Under the pieces are notes generated by a model. The model saw only the letters and a list, made by a program, of their open reading frames with translations. It did not search any database and was not told where the DNA came from. From assembly GCA_023151315.1 (NCBI GenBank), contig JAKLJE010000010.1, forward strand, positions 62,001 through 126,000: a stretch of 64,000 nucleotides of DNA, written 5' to 3'. Below, one piece after another: positions 1-10,540 of this stretch. The translations under genes were made by a program, and so were the position numbers. Position 1 is the first letter of the stretch. Each line of letters opens with the position of its first letter. Origin of the DNA: Bacteroidia bacterium (lineage in GTDB: Bacteria; Bacteroidota; Bacteroidia; Palsa-965).

Positions 1-510
1 GCAACCGGCCCGACAGGAGCTGCAGGTGCAAATGGCAGTAACGGTGCAACAGGAGCAACCGGTCCGACGGGAGCAGCAGGAGCAAATGGAAGCAACGGTG
101 CAACTGGCCCAACGGGAGCAACCGGTCCGACGGGAGCAGCAGGAGCAAATGGAAGCAACGGTGCAACTGGCCCAACAGGAGCTGCAGGAGTAAATGGAAG
201 CAGCGGAGCAACCGGCCCGACAGGAGCTGCAGGTGCAAATGGAAGTAACGGTGCAACAGGAGCAACCGGTCCGACGGGAGCAGCAGGAGCAAATGGAAGC
301 AACGGTGCAACTGGCCCAACAGGAGCTGCAGGAGTAAATGGAAGCAGCGGAGCAACCGGCCCAACAGGAGCAACCGGCCCGACAGGAGCTGCAGGTGCAA
401 ATGGAAGTAACGGTGCAACAGGAGCAACCGGCCCGACAGGAGCTGCAGGTGCAAATGGAAGCAACGGTGCAACGGGAGCAACCGGCCCGACAGGGGCGAC
501 TGGTGTTTTT
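1..510 (+). repeat. Collagen-coding tandem repeat region with a 101-bp exact direct repeat
   Basis: Coding DNA built of 9-base Gly triplet units arranged in higher-order modules. Positions 118-218 recur without mismatch at 262-362, an offset of 144 bases (48 codons). Shorter copies of the same module lie around 55-113 and 370-470. The sequence stays in frame throughout, so gain or loss of modules would change fibre length without a frameshift. Confidence 0.9.
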
Positions 511-2070
511 GCTGTAGTTGGCACAACGGGTCAGACACTTTATTACAATGGTGCAGCTTGGACACCGACGAGTAACCTTTATAACAACGGTACTAATGTT
601 TTGGTTGGAGTTGGCACACCAGCGGTGTCGGCAGGAGCGACAAGGTATTTCACTTTGGCTTCAACAAATGCGTACACCACAGATCTGGCTGCTATCGAAC
701 TCATCGGTAGCGGTGCATCCACAACCGATATTGTTGGGAGAATTGATTTCACGCAGGTAACCACCGGACCAACGTATCAAGTGAATTCCAGGATTGCAGG
801 AAACAGGGGAGGAGAGATGTTGTTCTTTTCAAATAACGGTACTTCGTTAATAGAGCGCATGCGTATTAACGGGAATGGGAATGTTGGAATAGGAACTACC
901 AATCCGCAGACCCTTCTGCAGGTATCTGACCTCGCAGGAAGTCCTTCAGTGAGTTTGTTGTCATCCGCTACAGGCAGTGCAACATTATTTATGGGTACCT
1001 CTGCGAATGCATACATGGGTGCGATGCGATATGACAATAGCACGAATACAATGATGTGGTGGACAAACAATACAATTCAGATGTCATTAAATGCCAATGG
1101 TTATTTAGGTATCGGTAATGGATTCAGTACTCCGCAAAACTATTTACACATTAACGGAAGTACTACCACATTAGCTCAATTCACTAACTCGACAACAGGT
1201 GCTACGGGATCAGATGGTTTATTCATTGGATTGAATAGTGTTGGTTCCGGATTCATCAACTACAATGAAGCGAATTCGTTCTCCATTATGTCTAACAGTA
1301 TTGCAGCGATTGTACTCGATAACGCTGGTCGCGTTGGTGTGGGTGGTATTCCTCAATCACCTTACACTTTCCTTGCTTATGGATCAAATGAGTCAATCGG
1401 CGTTGATAATACCGGCGTCAAGATTGGAGATGTAATGGGCAATTCGTTCGCTAATTATTTTTACGTTGATTTTGAAAGCTCGCCTCGCTTCTTATTCATG
1501 GGAGCGAACATTGGAGTGGGAACATCCACACCGGCCGAACAATTGGATATTGCATCAGGAAACGTGCGTATTAATGGTGCGAACGATTATAAATACTCGA
1601 CAGCAAAAACGCATTATTACAGCATACCTGCAGCTGCATTCTCGATGGAGAATACTTCTGTGTGTGATAAGGCAATGACGAGTGGAAATGTTTACACCGT
1701 TGGAGGAACTGCAGCTACAGTTGCTTACCTGACAGCACCTGTTTACCTTCCCGATGGAGCCACCGTTACGGGAGTTACGTTTTATGTAGTTGACAATGAC
1801 GGGACATATAACTTGCAAAACGGGCAGTTATGGCGAAACGATGCATCCACATCAACCAGTTATGGGAATTCGAGTTTAATGGCGACAATCGCTCCACCGG
1901 CAAGTACCAACAGCACTTTGGTTCAAACGAGCACTACCAATGCCATTACAAATCCTGTAATTGATAATCTGAACTATACTTATTGGCTTCGCTGGGGAAC
2001 CCAACAAGCTAATGCAAATTTGCGATTGGTGAAAGTGCTCATTACCTATACCGTAACCAAAGCAGATTAA
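1..2070 (+). CDS. Giant collagen-like surface protein, C-terminal part (5' end outside window)
   Basis: The reading frame is open from base 1, so the gene starts upstream of the window; no start codon occurs in frame before 601, and that TTG is internal. Residues encoded by 1-510 are Gly-X-Thr/Asn/Ser collagen-like triplets ([17 protein letters not shown]). After these comes a module beginning [10 protein letters not shown] and then a long Ser/Thr/Asn-rich region with NVGIGTTNP-type motifs, as seen in phage-tail-fibre-like and Bacteroidota adhesin proteins. The last residues (TYTVTKAD) do not look like a T9SS sorting domain. Role inferred: long surface fibre or adhesin. The next gene is a paralogue 24 bases downstream. 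Confident about the collagen-like class; the function is unknown. Confidence 0.85.
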   Translation, partial: ATGPTGAAGANGSNGATGATGPTGAAGANGSNGATGPTGATGPTGAAGANGSNGATGPTGAAGVNGSSGATGPTGAAGANGSNGATGATGPTGAAGANGSNGATGPTGAAGVNGSSGATGPTGATGPTGAAGANGSNGATGATGPTGAAGANGSNGATGATGPTGATGVFAVVGTTGQTLYYNGAAWTPTSNLYNNGTNVLVGVGTPAVSAGATRYFTLASTNAYTTDLAAIELIGSGASTTDIVGRIDFTQVTTGPTYQVNSRIAGNRGGEMLFFSNNGTSLIERMRINGNGNVGIGTTNPQTLLQVSDLAGSPSVSLLSSATGSATLFMGTSANAYMGAMRYDNSTNTMMWWTNNTIQMSLNANGYLGIGNGFSTPQNYLHINGSTTTLAQFTNSTTGATGSDGLFIGLNSVGSGFINYNEANSFSIMSNSIAAIVLDNAGRVGVGGIPQSPYTFLAYGSNESIGVDNTGVKIGDVMGNSFANYFYVDFESSPRFLFMGANIGVGTSTPAEQLDIASGNVRINGANDYKYSTAKTHYYSIPAAAFSMENTSVCDKAMTSGNVYTVGGTAATVAYLTAPVYLPDGATVTGVTFYVVDNDGTYNLQNGQLWRNDASTSTSYGNSSLMATIAPPASTNSTLVQTSTTNAITNPVIDNLNYTYWLRWGTQQANANLRLVKVLITYTVTKAD

Positions 2071-2094
2071 TTGAATAAACCTTATCTGGTAACC

Positions 2095-5000
2095 ATGGTC
2101 AAGAACAATTTTATACTGACGTTAGTTATCCTGTTTATCGGGACAAAGTTGATCGCGCAAGCACCTGAAGGGATCAACTATCAGGCAATCGCTCGCGATT
2201 TGACAGGAGCAGAATTGACAAACACTTCAGTTGGTGTACGTATTCAGATATTGAATTCTGCGAGCGTTATGGTGTATCAGGAAGATCATGCTACTACCAC
2301 AAATGCATTCGGATTGTTCAATATTGTTATTGGGCAGGGAACGAACACAACAGGAACATTCTCCACGATCAACTGGGCTTTGAGTCCGTATTATCTGAAA
2401 GTATATCTGGATGCGAACTCGAGTGGTTATCAGGATATGGGAACGACTCAATTGTGGTCAGTGCCTTACGCTTTGTTCGCGAAGGAATCTGCAAACGGTC
2501 CGCAAGGTTTGCCTGGAATCAATTGCTGGGATCTTAACGGAAACGGAGTAAATGATATTTCAGAAGACGTAAATGGCGATTCACAATGGAACGGATTGGA
2601 CTGTCAGGGCGACAGCGGAGCCGTTGGACCAACAGGTCCGCAAGGTGCTGCCGGCGCAACAGGAGCTTCAGGTCCTACCGGTGCAACAGGAGCGCAAGGT
2701 TCAGGTATTGATAGTATCGTAGCTAACGGCAATGGCACTGTTACCATTTATTACTCTTCTTCTTCAACCACAACTCCTTCGTTAGTTGGACCCACAGGAG
2801 TTACCGGACCTACCGGAGATGGCATTACAAGCATTATTGACAACAATGACGGAACACTGACCATCAATTATGGTTTAAGTGGCTCAACGATTACTGGAAG
2901 TTTGTATGGACCAACTGGTCCTACCGGTGTAGTTGGTGCATCCGGTGCAACAGGTCCTATAGGACCAACCGGACCAACAGGTGCAGTAGGAGCAACAGGA
3001 AGTATTGGTTTAACCGGACCTACTGGAGCTACCGGTATTGCTGGTGCGACCGGAGCTACCGGTAGCGCAGGTCCTACCGGGGCAGTTGGACCAACTGGAG
3101 CAGCTGGAGCTACTGGAGCGGCAGGAGCAACAGGAGCAACGGGAGCAGCCGGAGCAACTGGAGCAGTTGGTGCAACGGGAGCGACAGGTGCTGTAGGTTC
3201 AGCTGGTGCAACAGGTGCACAAGGGCCATCAGGAGCCACTGGTGCGCAAGGTGCCACCGGAGTTGCCGGGCCAACAGGACCAACCGGAGTTGCGGGTGCT
3301 ACGGGACCAACCGGAGTTGCGGGTGCAACGGGTGCAGCTGGACCAAGTGGTAATACAGGACCAAGTGGAGCAACCGGTCCTACCGGTGCAACGGGAGCGA
3401 CAGGAGCGATTGGCGATCGATATGCGACAACGAGTGTGACGACCTTAACGATTGCCTGTTCAGGAACCGTAGTCTTGACCGGGGCTACCGGTCTGGCTTA
3501 TAGTCCGGGTCAATCCGTTATTATCGCGAATAGCGTTTCAAACTTGATGATCGGTACTGTAGTCAGCTACGTGAGCGGCACCGGAGTAATGACAGTGAAT
3601 CTGGGTGTTGGTTGTACAGGAAGTGGAACATATAGTTCATGGACCATTAACCTTAATGGAGCTCCCGGACCTGCTGGTGCAACCGGACCAACAGGAGCAA
3701 CCGGAATTGCAGGTTCAAATGGAGTAACAGGAGCAACCGGACCAACAGGAGCTGCTGGCAGTGCCGGAGCGACAGGCGCCACAGGAGCTACAGGTACTGC
3801 AGGAGCTGCGGGAGCCACGGGTCCAACAGGATCTGCAGGTGCAACAGGACCACAAGGTGTAACAGGTGCGCAAGGAGTAGCAGGTCCTACCGGCAGTGCA
3901 GGTGCAACAGGTGCGACAGGAGCAACTGGTCCATTGGTTGCCGGAACTACTGGCCAAACATTGTATCACAATGGAACAACTTGGACAGCAACAAGCAGTT
4001 TATACAGTAACGGAACAGATGTAGCAATAGGTACAACGCCTTTCAGCGCACGATTGACCATTCAAGGTGCCGGTAATACGAACGGCACAGGAGCTCTGAA
4101 TGTTTATAACAGTACGAGCACATCTTTGTTATACGTTGCAAACGGAGGTTCAGTCGGAATTGGAACCACATTACCTAACGATCGTTTAGATGTTCAGGGT
4201 TCCATTAATGCCGGCCAGTTTCTGAGAAGTAACGGATCAACAGGTTTTGTTGCTTCTGCGATTACAACATCAGACATTTCTGCAGCACTGCCATCGGGAG
4301 CAACAGCATGGTCGCGTAGTGCTCCTTACACTTATTTGACCAACACAACTGACAATGTAGCGATTGGAACTACAACTGCTTCTTATCCATTACACATAAC
4401 CGGATCTTCTCAGATCGGAACACAATACGACGGATCCAATTCTTCCTGGGCAGGGTTTTATGTTAATGCGACAAGCGCAACTGCGTCCGCTTTTTATGGA
4501 TACAAAAATCAAGGCAGCATCATCGGATATGAATATATCAATCCGTCAGGTAACTATTACTTATACAATGGAACCGGAACACATCTTTCTGTTCTCAGTA
4601 CAGGTGAAGTCGGAATCGGAACAACTCTGCCGAATTATTTATTTCATGTTTATCAAAACGGTGCTACTTCAGGACCTATGACGCAACTCGAGTACATCAG
4701 TACTACTTCTGCTTCTGCGGTAAATACGGCGCAGTACACGACAGTAAATGCTAGCGGTGCAGCCAATCATTTCGGACATTACCTGAGTGTTGCAAATTCT
4801 TCGTCCAGTACATCCGCAGATGCAATCGGTGTATTGACAACCGTGAACGCCACAGCAGGAGAAGCACGAGGACTTGAAGCGGACATCATTAACAGTAACG
4901 GCACCACCAACTATGGTTTGTTCACTACTGTTTCTGCAAGCAATGGTACTACCACCAATTATGGAATTTATAGCAGCGCAAGCGGCGGTGCTTTGAATTG

Positions 5001-6090
5001 GGCGGGTTACTTCCTCGGGCAGACATACATCAGCGGGAATCTCGGGATTGGAACTACAACGATGAACCCCGGATCAGGGTATAAAATCCGTGTTCAGAAT
5101 ACTTCAGAAGTTTATGGTATGCTGGTTGAGGGTCTCAATAACAGTACTGGTGTTACGTACGGAATTAAAGCTGATATCGGGACTGTTGGCTCAGGCTCGG
5201 CTTATGGTCTGTATGGCGAATCTGCAGGAACCGGAACAGGAACTAAATACGGTGTATACGGTTACACATTCAGTGGCGGTAATGAATCTCGCTTCAGTGT
5301 TTATGGAACTGCTGGTGGAACAACTACTTCTGCCAATAAATATGGCGTGTTTGGAACAGCAAGCGGTTCCGGTAACATAAACTATGGTGTATATGGATCT
5401 GCATCGGGCGCAACTACTAACTACGCTGGTTACTTCGTAGGTAATCTTCATGTGACAGGAACATTGTCTAAAGGCAGTGGTTCTTTCAAGATCGATGATC
5501 CGCGTGATCCGGAGAACAAATACCTTTCACACAGCTTCGTGGAAAGTCCGGATATGATGAATATCTACAACGGAAATATCACCACAGATTCAGCCGGATT
5601 TGCAGTTGTAACATTGCCTGACTACTTCCAGGAATTGAACTATGAATTCCGTTATCAGTTAACTATTATGGGATCTGAATTTGCTCAAGCGGTAGTTTAC
5701 AAGAAGATTGAGAACAATCAGTTTACTATCAGAACCGATAAGCCCGGGATTGAAGTTAGCTGGCAAGTTACCGGTATCCGTCAGGATCCGGTTGCAAAAG
5801 CATATCCAATTGTTCCGGTACAGGAAAAACCTGCTTCGGAAAAAGGAACATATTTAAATCCGGAAGTGTATGGGCAGCCTGCTTCCAAAGGTTTGGGTTA
5901 TGCTGAACCGGATCAACCGCAAGGTGATCATAAAGAACCTGATCAAACCAAGCCTGCTGAAGTTGCTAAGCCGAAAGTTGTAGTTGAAGAGCCGAAAGGT
6001 GCATCAAATGCAAACGAAGGTAATATGATACCTGTTGGTGCGCCGGGTGAAACTGAAGGCAAAACAGGAGCAGAACCGCAACCGAAATAA
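2095..6090 (+). CDS. Collagen-like surface protein with signal peptide
   Basis: 1331 residues from ATG 2095; an in-frame TTG at 2071 exists but the ATG places a clean signal peptide ([14 protein letters not shown]...AQ) at the N terminus. Then comes the APEGINYQA segment typical of Bacteroidota collagen-like proteins, a DLNGNGVND acidic calcium-loop-like stretch, collagen-like Gly-X-Thr blocks encoded by 2608-2700, 2908-3411 and 3661-3936, and a DRYATTS...GSGTYSSW insert between the last two. After these, [11 protein letters not shown] starts a Ser/Thr-rich region with VGIGTT motifs. The C-terminal part (from [15 protein letters not shown]) is a compact domain followed by about 100 Pro/Lys/Glu-rich residues. 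No sorting domain of type A or B is visible. Probably an exported fibre; the export route is unclear. Confidence 0.88.
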   Translation: MVKNNFILTLVILFIGTKLIAQAPEGINYQAIARDLTGAELTNTSVGVRIQILNSASVMVYQEDHATTTNAFGLFNIVIGQGTNTTGTFSTINWALSPYYLKVYLDANSSGYQDMGTTQLWSVPYALFAKESANGPQGLPGINCWDLNGNGVNDISEDVNGDSQWNGLDCQGDSGAVGPTGPQGAAGATGASGPTGATGAQGSGIDSIVANGNGTVTIYYSSSSTTTPSLVGPTGVTGPTGDGITSIIDNNDGTLTINYGLSGSTITGSLYGPTGPTGVVGASGATGPIGPTGPTGAVGATGSIGLTGPTGATGIAGATGATGSAGPTGAVGPTGAAGATGAAGATGATGAAGATGAVGATGATGAVGSAGATGAQGPSGATGAQGATGVAGPTGPTGVAGATGPTGVAGATGAAGPSGNTGPSGATGPTGATGATGAIGDRYATTSVTTLTIACSGTVVLTGATGLAYSPGQSVIIANSVSNLMIGTVVSYVSGTGVMTVNLGVGCTGSGTYSSWTINLNGAPGPAGATGPTGATGIAGSNGVTGATGPTGAAGSAGATGATGATGTAGAAGATGPTGSAGATGPQGVTGAQGVAGPTGSAGATGATGATGPLVAGTTGQTLYHNGTTWTATSSLYSNGTDVAIGTTPFSARLTIQGAGNTNGTGALNVYNSTSTSLLYVANGGSVGIGTTLPNDRLDVQGSINAGQFLRSNGSTGFVASAITTSDISAALPSGATAWSRSAPYTYLTNTTDNVAIGTTTASYPLHITGSSQIGTQYDGSNSSWAGFYVNATSATASAFYGYKNQGSIIGYEYINPSGNYYLYNGTGTHLSVLSTGEVGIGTTLPNYLFHVYQNGATSGPMTQLEYISTTSASAVNTAQYTTVNASGAANHFGHYLSVANSSSSTSADAIGVLTTVNATAGEARGLEADIINSNGTTNYGLFTTVSASNGTTTNYGIYSSASGGALNWAGYFLGQTYISGNLGIGTTTMNPGSGYKIRVQNTSEVYGMLVEGLNNSTGVTYGIKADIGTVGSGSAYGLYGESAGTGTGTKYGVYGYTFSGGNESRFSVYGTAGGTTTSANKYGVFGTASGSGNINYGVYGSASGATTNYAGYFVGNLHVTGTLSKGSGSFKIDDPRDPENKYLSHSFVESPDMMNIYNGNITTDSAGFAVVTLPDYFQELNYEFRYQLTIMGSEFAQAVVYKKIENNQFTIRTDKPGIEVSWQVTGIRQDPVAKAYPIVPVQEKPASEKGTYLNPEVYGQPASKGLGYAEPDQPQGDHKEPDQTKPAEVAKPKVVVEEPKGASNANEGNMIPVGAPGETEGKTGAEPQPK
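2908..3936 (+). repeat. Collagen-like repeat blocks inside the second giant gene
   Basis: Two blocks of 9-base Gly-X-Thr codon units (2908-3411 and 3661-3936) are separated by a non-collagen insert of about 250 bases. The units are more diverged at DNA level than those at 1-510 and I see no long exact repeat here. Confidence 0.8.
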
Positions 6091-6107
6091 TTTCTAAGGA
6101 AGCTAAA

Positions 6108-6860
6108 ATGAAAAAGCGTTATCAAATATTTCTGTTGTTCACTGCACTGCTTTCGTTCTGTGCGGAACAAATGAAAGCGCAGACTCCAGGCTCGCTGACT
6201 CCGGTATTGATAGGCTCTGCAGGAAATTATTCCACGGGAGGCAACATCACGTTGTCATCTTCAACAGGAGAGTGTATTGTTCCTACGTTTCAGAATTCAC
6301 CGTTTATTCTTACTCAGGGATTTCAGCAGCCGAATGCAAATGGTGCTCTGTCATTGAGTACAACCGTAGTGCATTACAATGTTACCTGTGCAGGCGCCGG
6401 AGATGGAGCCGCAAGCGTAACAGTTACTGGCGGAACTGCGCCTTATAGTTACGCATGGAGTACTGGTGCGAATGATACTCTCGCAGTCAACGATAGTCTT
6501 GCTCCGGGAACATATACCGTAACTGTTACTGATGCAGGTAACCTTTCTCAAACGCAAACATTCGTAGTAACAGATGGAACGGAAATCTGTGATATCAATT
6601 TTTACAATGGTATAACTCCGAACGGAGACGGGCAGAATGATGTTTGGATCATTGATTATATCGAATTAAAACAACCTAATAATGTTTCCATTTATGATCG
6701 ATGGGGTTACCTCGTTTTCAGTGGAGACAACTATGATAATTCAAGTGTGGTGTGGAACGGAACCAACCAGCAGGGACAGAAACTTCCGGACGGTACTTAC
6801 TTCTTCGTAATTACCATCGGTGAAGCTTCTACAAGAGGCTGGGTTGAGTTGACAAATTAA
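6108..6860 (+). CDS. T9SS type B (CHU_C) cargo with one SprB-like repeat
   Basis: 250 residues with a signal peptide (MKKRYQIFLLF...KAQ). Residues about 83-150 resemble a SprB repeat (GGTAPYSYAWSTG...PGTYTVTVTDA). Residues about 165-250 are a gliding-motility-associated C-terminal domain: ITPNGDGQNDVW, IYDRWGYLVF, WNGTNQQGQKLPDGTYFF. This domain directs export through T9SS. AAGGAA about 10 bases before the ATG may serve as a ribosome-binding site. It sits directly before a PorP/SprF gene, the usual partner of type B cargo, so it is probably exported by or attached through that protein. The precise surface role is unknown. Confidence 0.9.
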   Translation: MKKRYQIFLLFTALLSFCAEQMKAQTPGSLTPVLIGSAGNYSTGGNITLSSSTGECIVPTFQNSPFILTQGFQQPNANGALSLSTTVVHYNVTCAGAGDGAASVTVTGGTAPYSYAWSTGANDTLAVNDSLAPGTYTVTVTDAGNLSQTQTFVVTDGTEICDINFYNGITPNGDGQNDVWIIDYIELKQPNNVSIYDRWGYLVFSGDNYDNSSVVWNGTNQQGQKLPDGTYFFVITIGEASTRGWVELTN

Positions 6861-6871
6861 CAGCGGAAGAC

Positions 6872-7804
6872 ATGAAATCTTTTCTGAAGAAAACAACATT
6901 ATTGATTGCAGTCCTTGTGCCGGTGTTCTCCAGTGCGCAGCAGGATCCGCAGTACAGTCAGTATATGTTCAATCCTTTATCCATTAATCCTGCATACTCA
7001 GGAAGTCGTGGTGTAATGAACGGTGCGCTCGTGTATCGGAATCAATGGGTTTCATTTCCCGGTGCTCCGAACACACAGGTACTTGCGATCAATACTCCTT
7101 TGCGCAAAGGCAAAGTAGGTGTCGGATTTGAATTGGTACGCGACCAGATCGGACCTAAGAATACAGTTGCCGGTTATGCCTCATATGCTTATCGTGTTCC
7201 ACTTGGAAAAGGAAAACTCGCGTTCGGTCTGGGCGCTGGATTTGTGAATTTCAGAATTAATTGGGATCAGATTTCTTACAAGGATCAGCAGGACTATTAT
7301 GCGCAGCTCAACGCGATGTCAACTACACTACCTGATTTCAAGTTCGGCGTTTACTTCAATAACAAAAAGTCTTACGCAGGATTCTCTGTTACCCACCTCA
7401 ACACACCTAATTACGGAACATTGGTGATTGATACTGTCATTACAACAGCGTCACTCAGACGACATGCGTTTTTTACAGCAGGTCGTGCTTTTGCATTGGG
7501 ATCTGATTTTACTTTCTGTCCTTCGATCATTGCAAGATCCGTAGTAAGTCTGACCAGCGCAAGTGTAGATGTGAACCTGAATTTCCGTTACAAGGAAGTA
7601 ATGTGGTTTGGAATTTCTGCACGAAGCGAACAGAGTATGGTAATTATGGCACAGTATGCAATCTCTGAGAAATTTCACGTAGGCTATTCTTACGATATGT
7701 CGCTCGGTCGTCTTCGCAATTATCACAGCGGATCGCATGAAATCATGTTAGGCTTTAACCTGAATATATTCCAGTCGGATATAATGTCACCACGTTATTT
7801 CTGA
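6872..7804 (+). CDS. PorP/SprF family T9SS outer-membrane protein
   Basis: 310 residues with a signal peptide ending SSAQ, followed by the family signature QQDPQYSQYMFNPLSINPAY. The remainder has alternating hydrophobic strands and ends in Phe (SPRYF), as expected for an outer-membrane beta barrel. Members of this family (PorP in Porphyromonas, SprF in Flavobacterium) act in T9SS export or attachment of surface proteins, often for a CHU_C cargo encoded next door. Here the cargo gene is 11 bases upstream and an OmpA-family gene 19 bases downstream, so the three probably form one transcription unit. The family assignment is secure; the partner is inferred from position. Confidence 0.92.
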   Translation: MKSFLKKTTLLIAVLVPVFSSAQQDPQYSQYMFNPLSINPAYSGSRGVMNGALVYRNQWVSFPGAPNTQVLAINTPLRKGKVGVGFELVRDQIGPKNTVAGYASYAYRVPLGKGKLAFGLGAGFVNFRINWDQISYKDQQDYYAQLNAMSTTLPDFKFGVYFNNKKSYAGFSVTHLNTPNYGTLVIDTVITTASLRRHAFFTAGRAFALGSDFTFCPSIIARSVVSLTSASVDVNLNFRYKEVMWFGISARSEQSMVIMAQYAISEKFHVGYSYDMSLGRLRNYHSGSHEIMLGFNLNIFQSDIMSPRYF

Positions 7805-7823
7805 TTCCGGTAAAAAGAAATTT

Positions 7824-10529
7824 ATGTACAGATTACGAATACAGTTAGTTGTTGTTTTTATAATTCTTTTCGCTGCAGGACTCAGTGCGCAGATTCGCCG
7901 TGGAGACAGGTTCTTTGCTGCAGGAGATTATGTACGGGCAATTCCGGCGTATGAGAAAGGATTGAAGCGTAAATCCGATCCGAAGGCCATGGAGAAGCTT
8001 GCGGAGTCGTACCGCATTACGAAGAACTACGTGAAAGCGGAGGAGTGGTATGCTAAGACAATTCAGGTCAATCCTAATTGTCATCCAATGGTGCACTTTT
8101 ATTACGGCATGACGTTGAAAAACAACGGCAAGATTCCTGAAGCGAAAGCGGAGTTGCAGAAATTCATGAATCAGGATCCGCAGAACAATTATGCAAAGCA
8201 GCAGGTTGAAGCGATGGACAACATTCAGGTATGGATGTCGCAAACTCCGATGTACGCAGTCAGCAATGTTATTTCCCTCAATACAGAAGCATCAGAAATT
8301 TCTCCGGTTTATTTCGACAAAGGGATAATGTTCTCATCTGACCGTGGACAAAAGGATATACTTTACGGAGAGAATGACGGAAATACGGGTCGCGCATTTT
8401 ACGCTATCTATTATACTCAGGCTAACGTGTTGTCGGAGGATTCGGTGAAGTTCGGCAAGGCTAAAAAGCTGCAGGAAAAAATCAATAAAGACTTTCACAA
8501 CGGACCGCTCTCAGTTACAGAAGACGGTTCCGTGATGGCTTTCAATCGTGTAGATCGTAAAATCAAATTACGTACTAAGAATTTCACAAACAAACCGCAG
8601 GTATATTTCTGCTCGCGCAACGGAAAGTCTTGGGGTGCTCCGAAAGCATTTCAGCACAACAATGAAAAGTTCGCATATGCGCATCCTGCTTTGAGTCCTG
8701 ATGGTAATACTTTGTATTTCTCATCGGATCTTGCCGGCGGTGTTGGTGGAATGGATATCTGGTATTGTAAAAAAGAGAACGGAGCTTGGACGGAACCTAA
8801 GAACGCCGGACCTGCCGTTAACTCACCCGGTAATGATTTGTTTCCTTACATGCGTAAAGACGGAATGCTGTTCTTCAGTTCGGACGGACATGCAGGATTC
8901 GGCGGACTGGATATCTTCTCATCGCAACTTGATAAAGGTGTGTTTGGTGAAGCGGTGAATCAGGGAAGCGGACTGAACAGTTCTACTGACGATTTCGGAA
9001 TTGTATTCAATGCAGACGGTACGCGCGGATATTTTGTTTCCGATCGCGCGGGTGGTAAAGGTGCTGATGATATTTATGCATTTAAAGTAACCAGCAAGTT
9101 TACCAGCGTGCGCGGAACACTGTTGGCAGGAAAATCACAAAGTCAGTTCCTTCCGAATACGCAGGTTGAATTGCTTACCAAAGACGGCAAGCTCGTAAAG
9201 ACTACAACCACGGATCAGAACGGAAACTTCCGATTTGATAATCTTCCCTCGGATCAGAGCTACATCGTTCGTCTGAACGAAGAGGATCCTGCAATTGCTG
9301 CACGTCCGAAGTATTACATGTCAGATGACAATCAGAAACTCATCCGTGTTACTGTGATGGATGAAACAGGAGGGAAATTTACCTTCCAGAATCTTCCGGC
9401 TGATCCTTCTGCTTTACCGCAACTCGTTGCTGATGATGAGTATCTCACCATTGCAGGTAATTTGATTTCCGATGGAGATCCTCCGCAGCCTATCGCCAAT
9501 ACATTGGTGAATCTGGAAGATGATAAAGGAAATGTAGTGCAGACAACCACTACCAATGAGTTCGGTGCGTTTGCGTTTACACATATTCCGCCGGACAAAA
9601 CTTACATCGTGAAGCTTGATGATTCCGCAGATCCGAAATTGTCGCCGAACTCAACTGTATCCATTACCAACAAATCAGGAAACAAGGTGATGACTACACG
9701 CCCTGATGCGAACGGTAAATTCCAGTTCCGGATTCTTCCGGAAGATAAATCAACAATCAGTGCTATGTCTGTTGAAGATACTGATCTGCGCATGGATATG
9801 CGCGGTGTATTGACCGGTGCTGATTCTGCGCACACTGTACTTGCGAATACAAAAGTGAATATCCTGAATGATAAGGGACAGGTAGTGCAAACTACCATGA
9901 CAGATGATAAAGGTTATTTCAACTTTGTAAATCTTCCTTCTGATCAGGCGTATGTAATGAGCGTTGATGAAGTTCAGGATCCTTCTCTCGCTGCATTCGG
10001 TAAACTTTATGTACGTGATGAAAACGGGAAGGTGGTAAAGATTCTGCGAATGGGTAAGGGAGGTAAATTTGAATTCCGTGTGTTGCCGCTTGATAAAACG
10101 ACACTTGGTTATGTTTACGTTGAAGACCCTTGGTTGCAGGTATTGCAGATGAAAGCCAAGCAGAAGTCTGACAGTCTTCTCATCATCGAGAATATTTACT
10201 ACGATTACGGATCTGCAGATATTCTCCCTGCAGCGGAAATCACATTAGAGAAAGTTGTGCGCGTAATGCAACTCGACCCTTCAATCACAATTGAAATCAG
10301 TTCGCATACTGACAGTCGTGCAAATAACGATTACAACCAGAAGCTTTCGCTTAAGCGCGCGCAGAACGTGGTGAATTATCTCGTGAAGCGTGGTATCGAT
10401 AAAAAGCGACTCACTGCTATAGGATTCGGTGAAACACGATTGTTGAATGGTTGCAAGGATGGAGTGGAATGCAGTGAAGACGATCACGCCAAGAACCGTC
10501 GAACTGAATTTAAGATCAACAAGAAGTAG
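7824..10529 (+). CDS. TPR / PD40 propeller / CRD repeats / OmpA protein (PorE-like architecture)
   Basis: 901 residues. Signal peptide 1-23; TPR-like helices about 25-130; a WD40-like PD40 propeller about 150-430 (SPDGNTLYFSS, KDGMLFFSSDG, FVSDRAGGKGADDIY); three carboxypeptidase-regulatory-like units of about 115 residues encoded from 9108, 9450 and 9798; and an OmpA peptidoglycan-binding domain in the last 110 residues (SSHTDSRANN, LSLKRAQNVVNYL, NRRTEF). This domain order matches PorE, which links T9SS to peptidoglycan, but PorE is usually shorter with a single CRD. No lipobox Cys is seen. Encoded right after the PorP/SprF gene, it probably anchors that outer-membrane assembly to the wall. 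Confidence 0.9.
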   Translation: MYRLRIQLVVVFIILFAAGLSAQIRRGDRFFAAGDYVRAIPAYEKGLKRKSDPKAMEKLAESYRITKNYVKAEEWYAKTIQVNPNCHPMVHFYYGMTLKNNGKIPEAKAELQKFMNQDPQNNYAKQQVEAMDNIQVWMSQTPMYAVSNVISLNTEASEISPVYFDKGIMFSSDRGQKDILYGENDGNTGRAFYAIYYTQANVLSEDSVKFGKAKKLQEKINKDFHNGPLSVTEDGSVMAFNRVDRKIKLRTKNFTNKPQVYFCSRNGKSWGAPKAFQHNNEKFAYAHPALSPDGNTLYFSSDLAGGVGGMDIWYCKKENGAWTEPKNAGPAVNSPGNDLFPYMRKDGMLFFSSDGHAGFGGLDIFSSQLDKGVFGEAVNQGSGLNSSTDDFGIVFNADGTRGYFVSDRAGGKGADDIYAFKVTSKFTSVRGTLLAGKSQSQFLPNTQVELLTKDGKLVKTTTTDQNGNFRFDNLPSDQSYIVRLNEEDPAIAARPKYYMSDDNQKLIRVTVMDETGGKFTFQNLPADPSALPQLVADDEYLTIAGNLISDGDPPQPIANTLVNLEDDKGNVVQTTTTNEFGAFAFTHIPPDKTYIVKLDDSADPKLSPNSTVSITNKSGNKVMTTRPDANGKFQFRILPEDKSTISAMSVEDTDLRMDMRGVLTGADSAHTVLANTKVNILNDKGQVVQTTMTDDKGYFNFVNLPSDQAYVMSVDEVQDPSLAAFGKLYVRDENGKVVKILRMGKGGKFEFRVLPLDKTTLGYVYVEDPWLQVLQMKAKQKSDSLLIIENIYYDYGSADILPAAEITLEKVVRVMQLDPSITIEISSHTDSRANNDYNQKLSLKRAQNVVNYLVKRGIDKKRLTAIGFGETRLLNGCKDGVECSEDDHAKNRRTEFKINKK

Positions 10530-10540
10530 TGACTGAGAAG

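Noticed and set aside
1-510. Regular repeats resembling a CRISPR array or satellite
   Set aside because: The repeats stay in one reading frame and translate to Gly-X-Thr triplets; there are no unique spacers.
2868-3818. Long antisense open frames within the collagen-like gene (Ala/Pro/Val-rich)
   Set aside because: They are the mirror of the Gly-X-Thr codons and have no independent coding signs.
1-6090. Prophage tail-fibre region
   Set aside because: Collagen-like and VGIGTT motifs occur in phage fibres, but no capsid, terminase, tail or integrase gene is present and T9SS genes follow.
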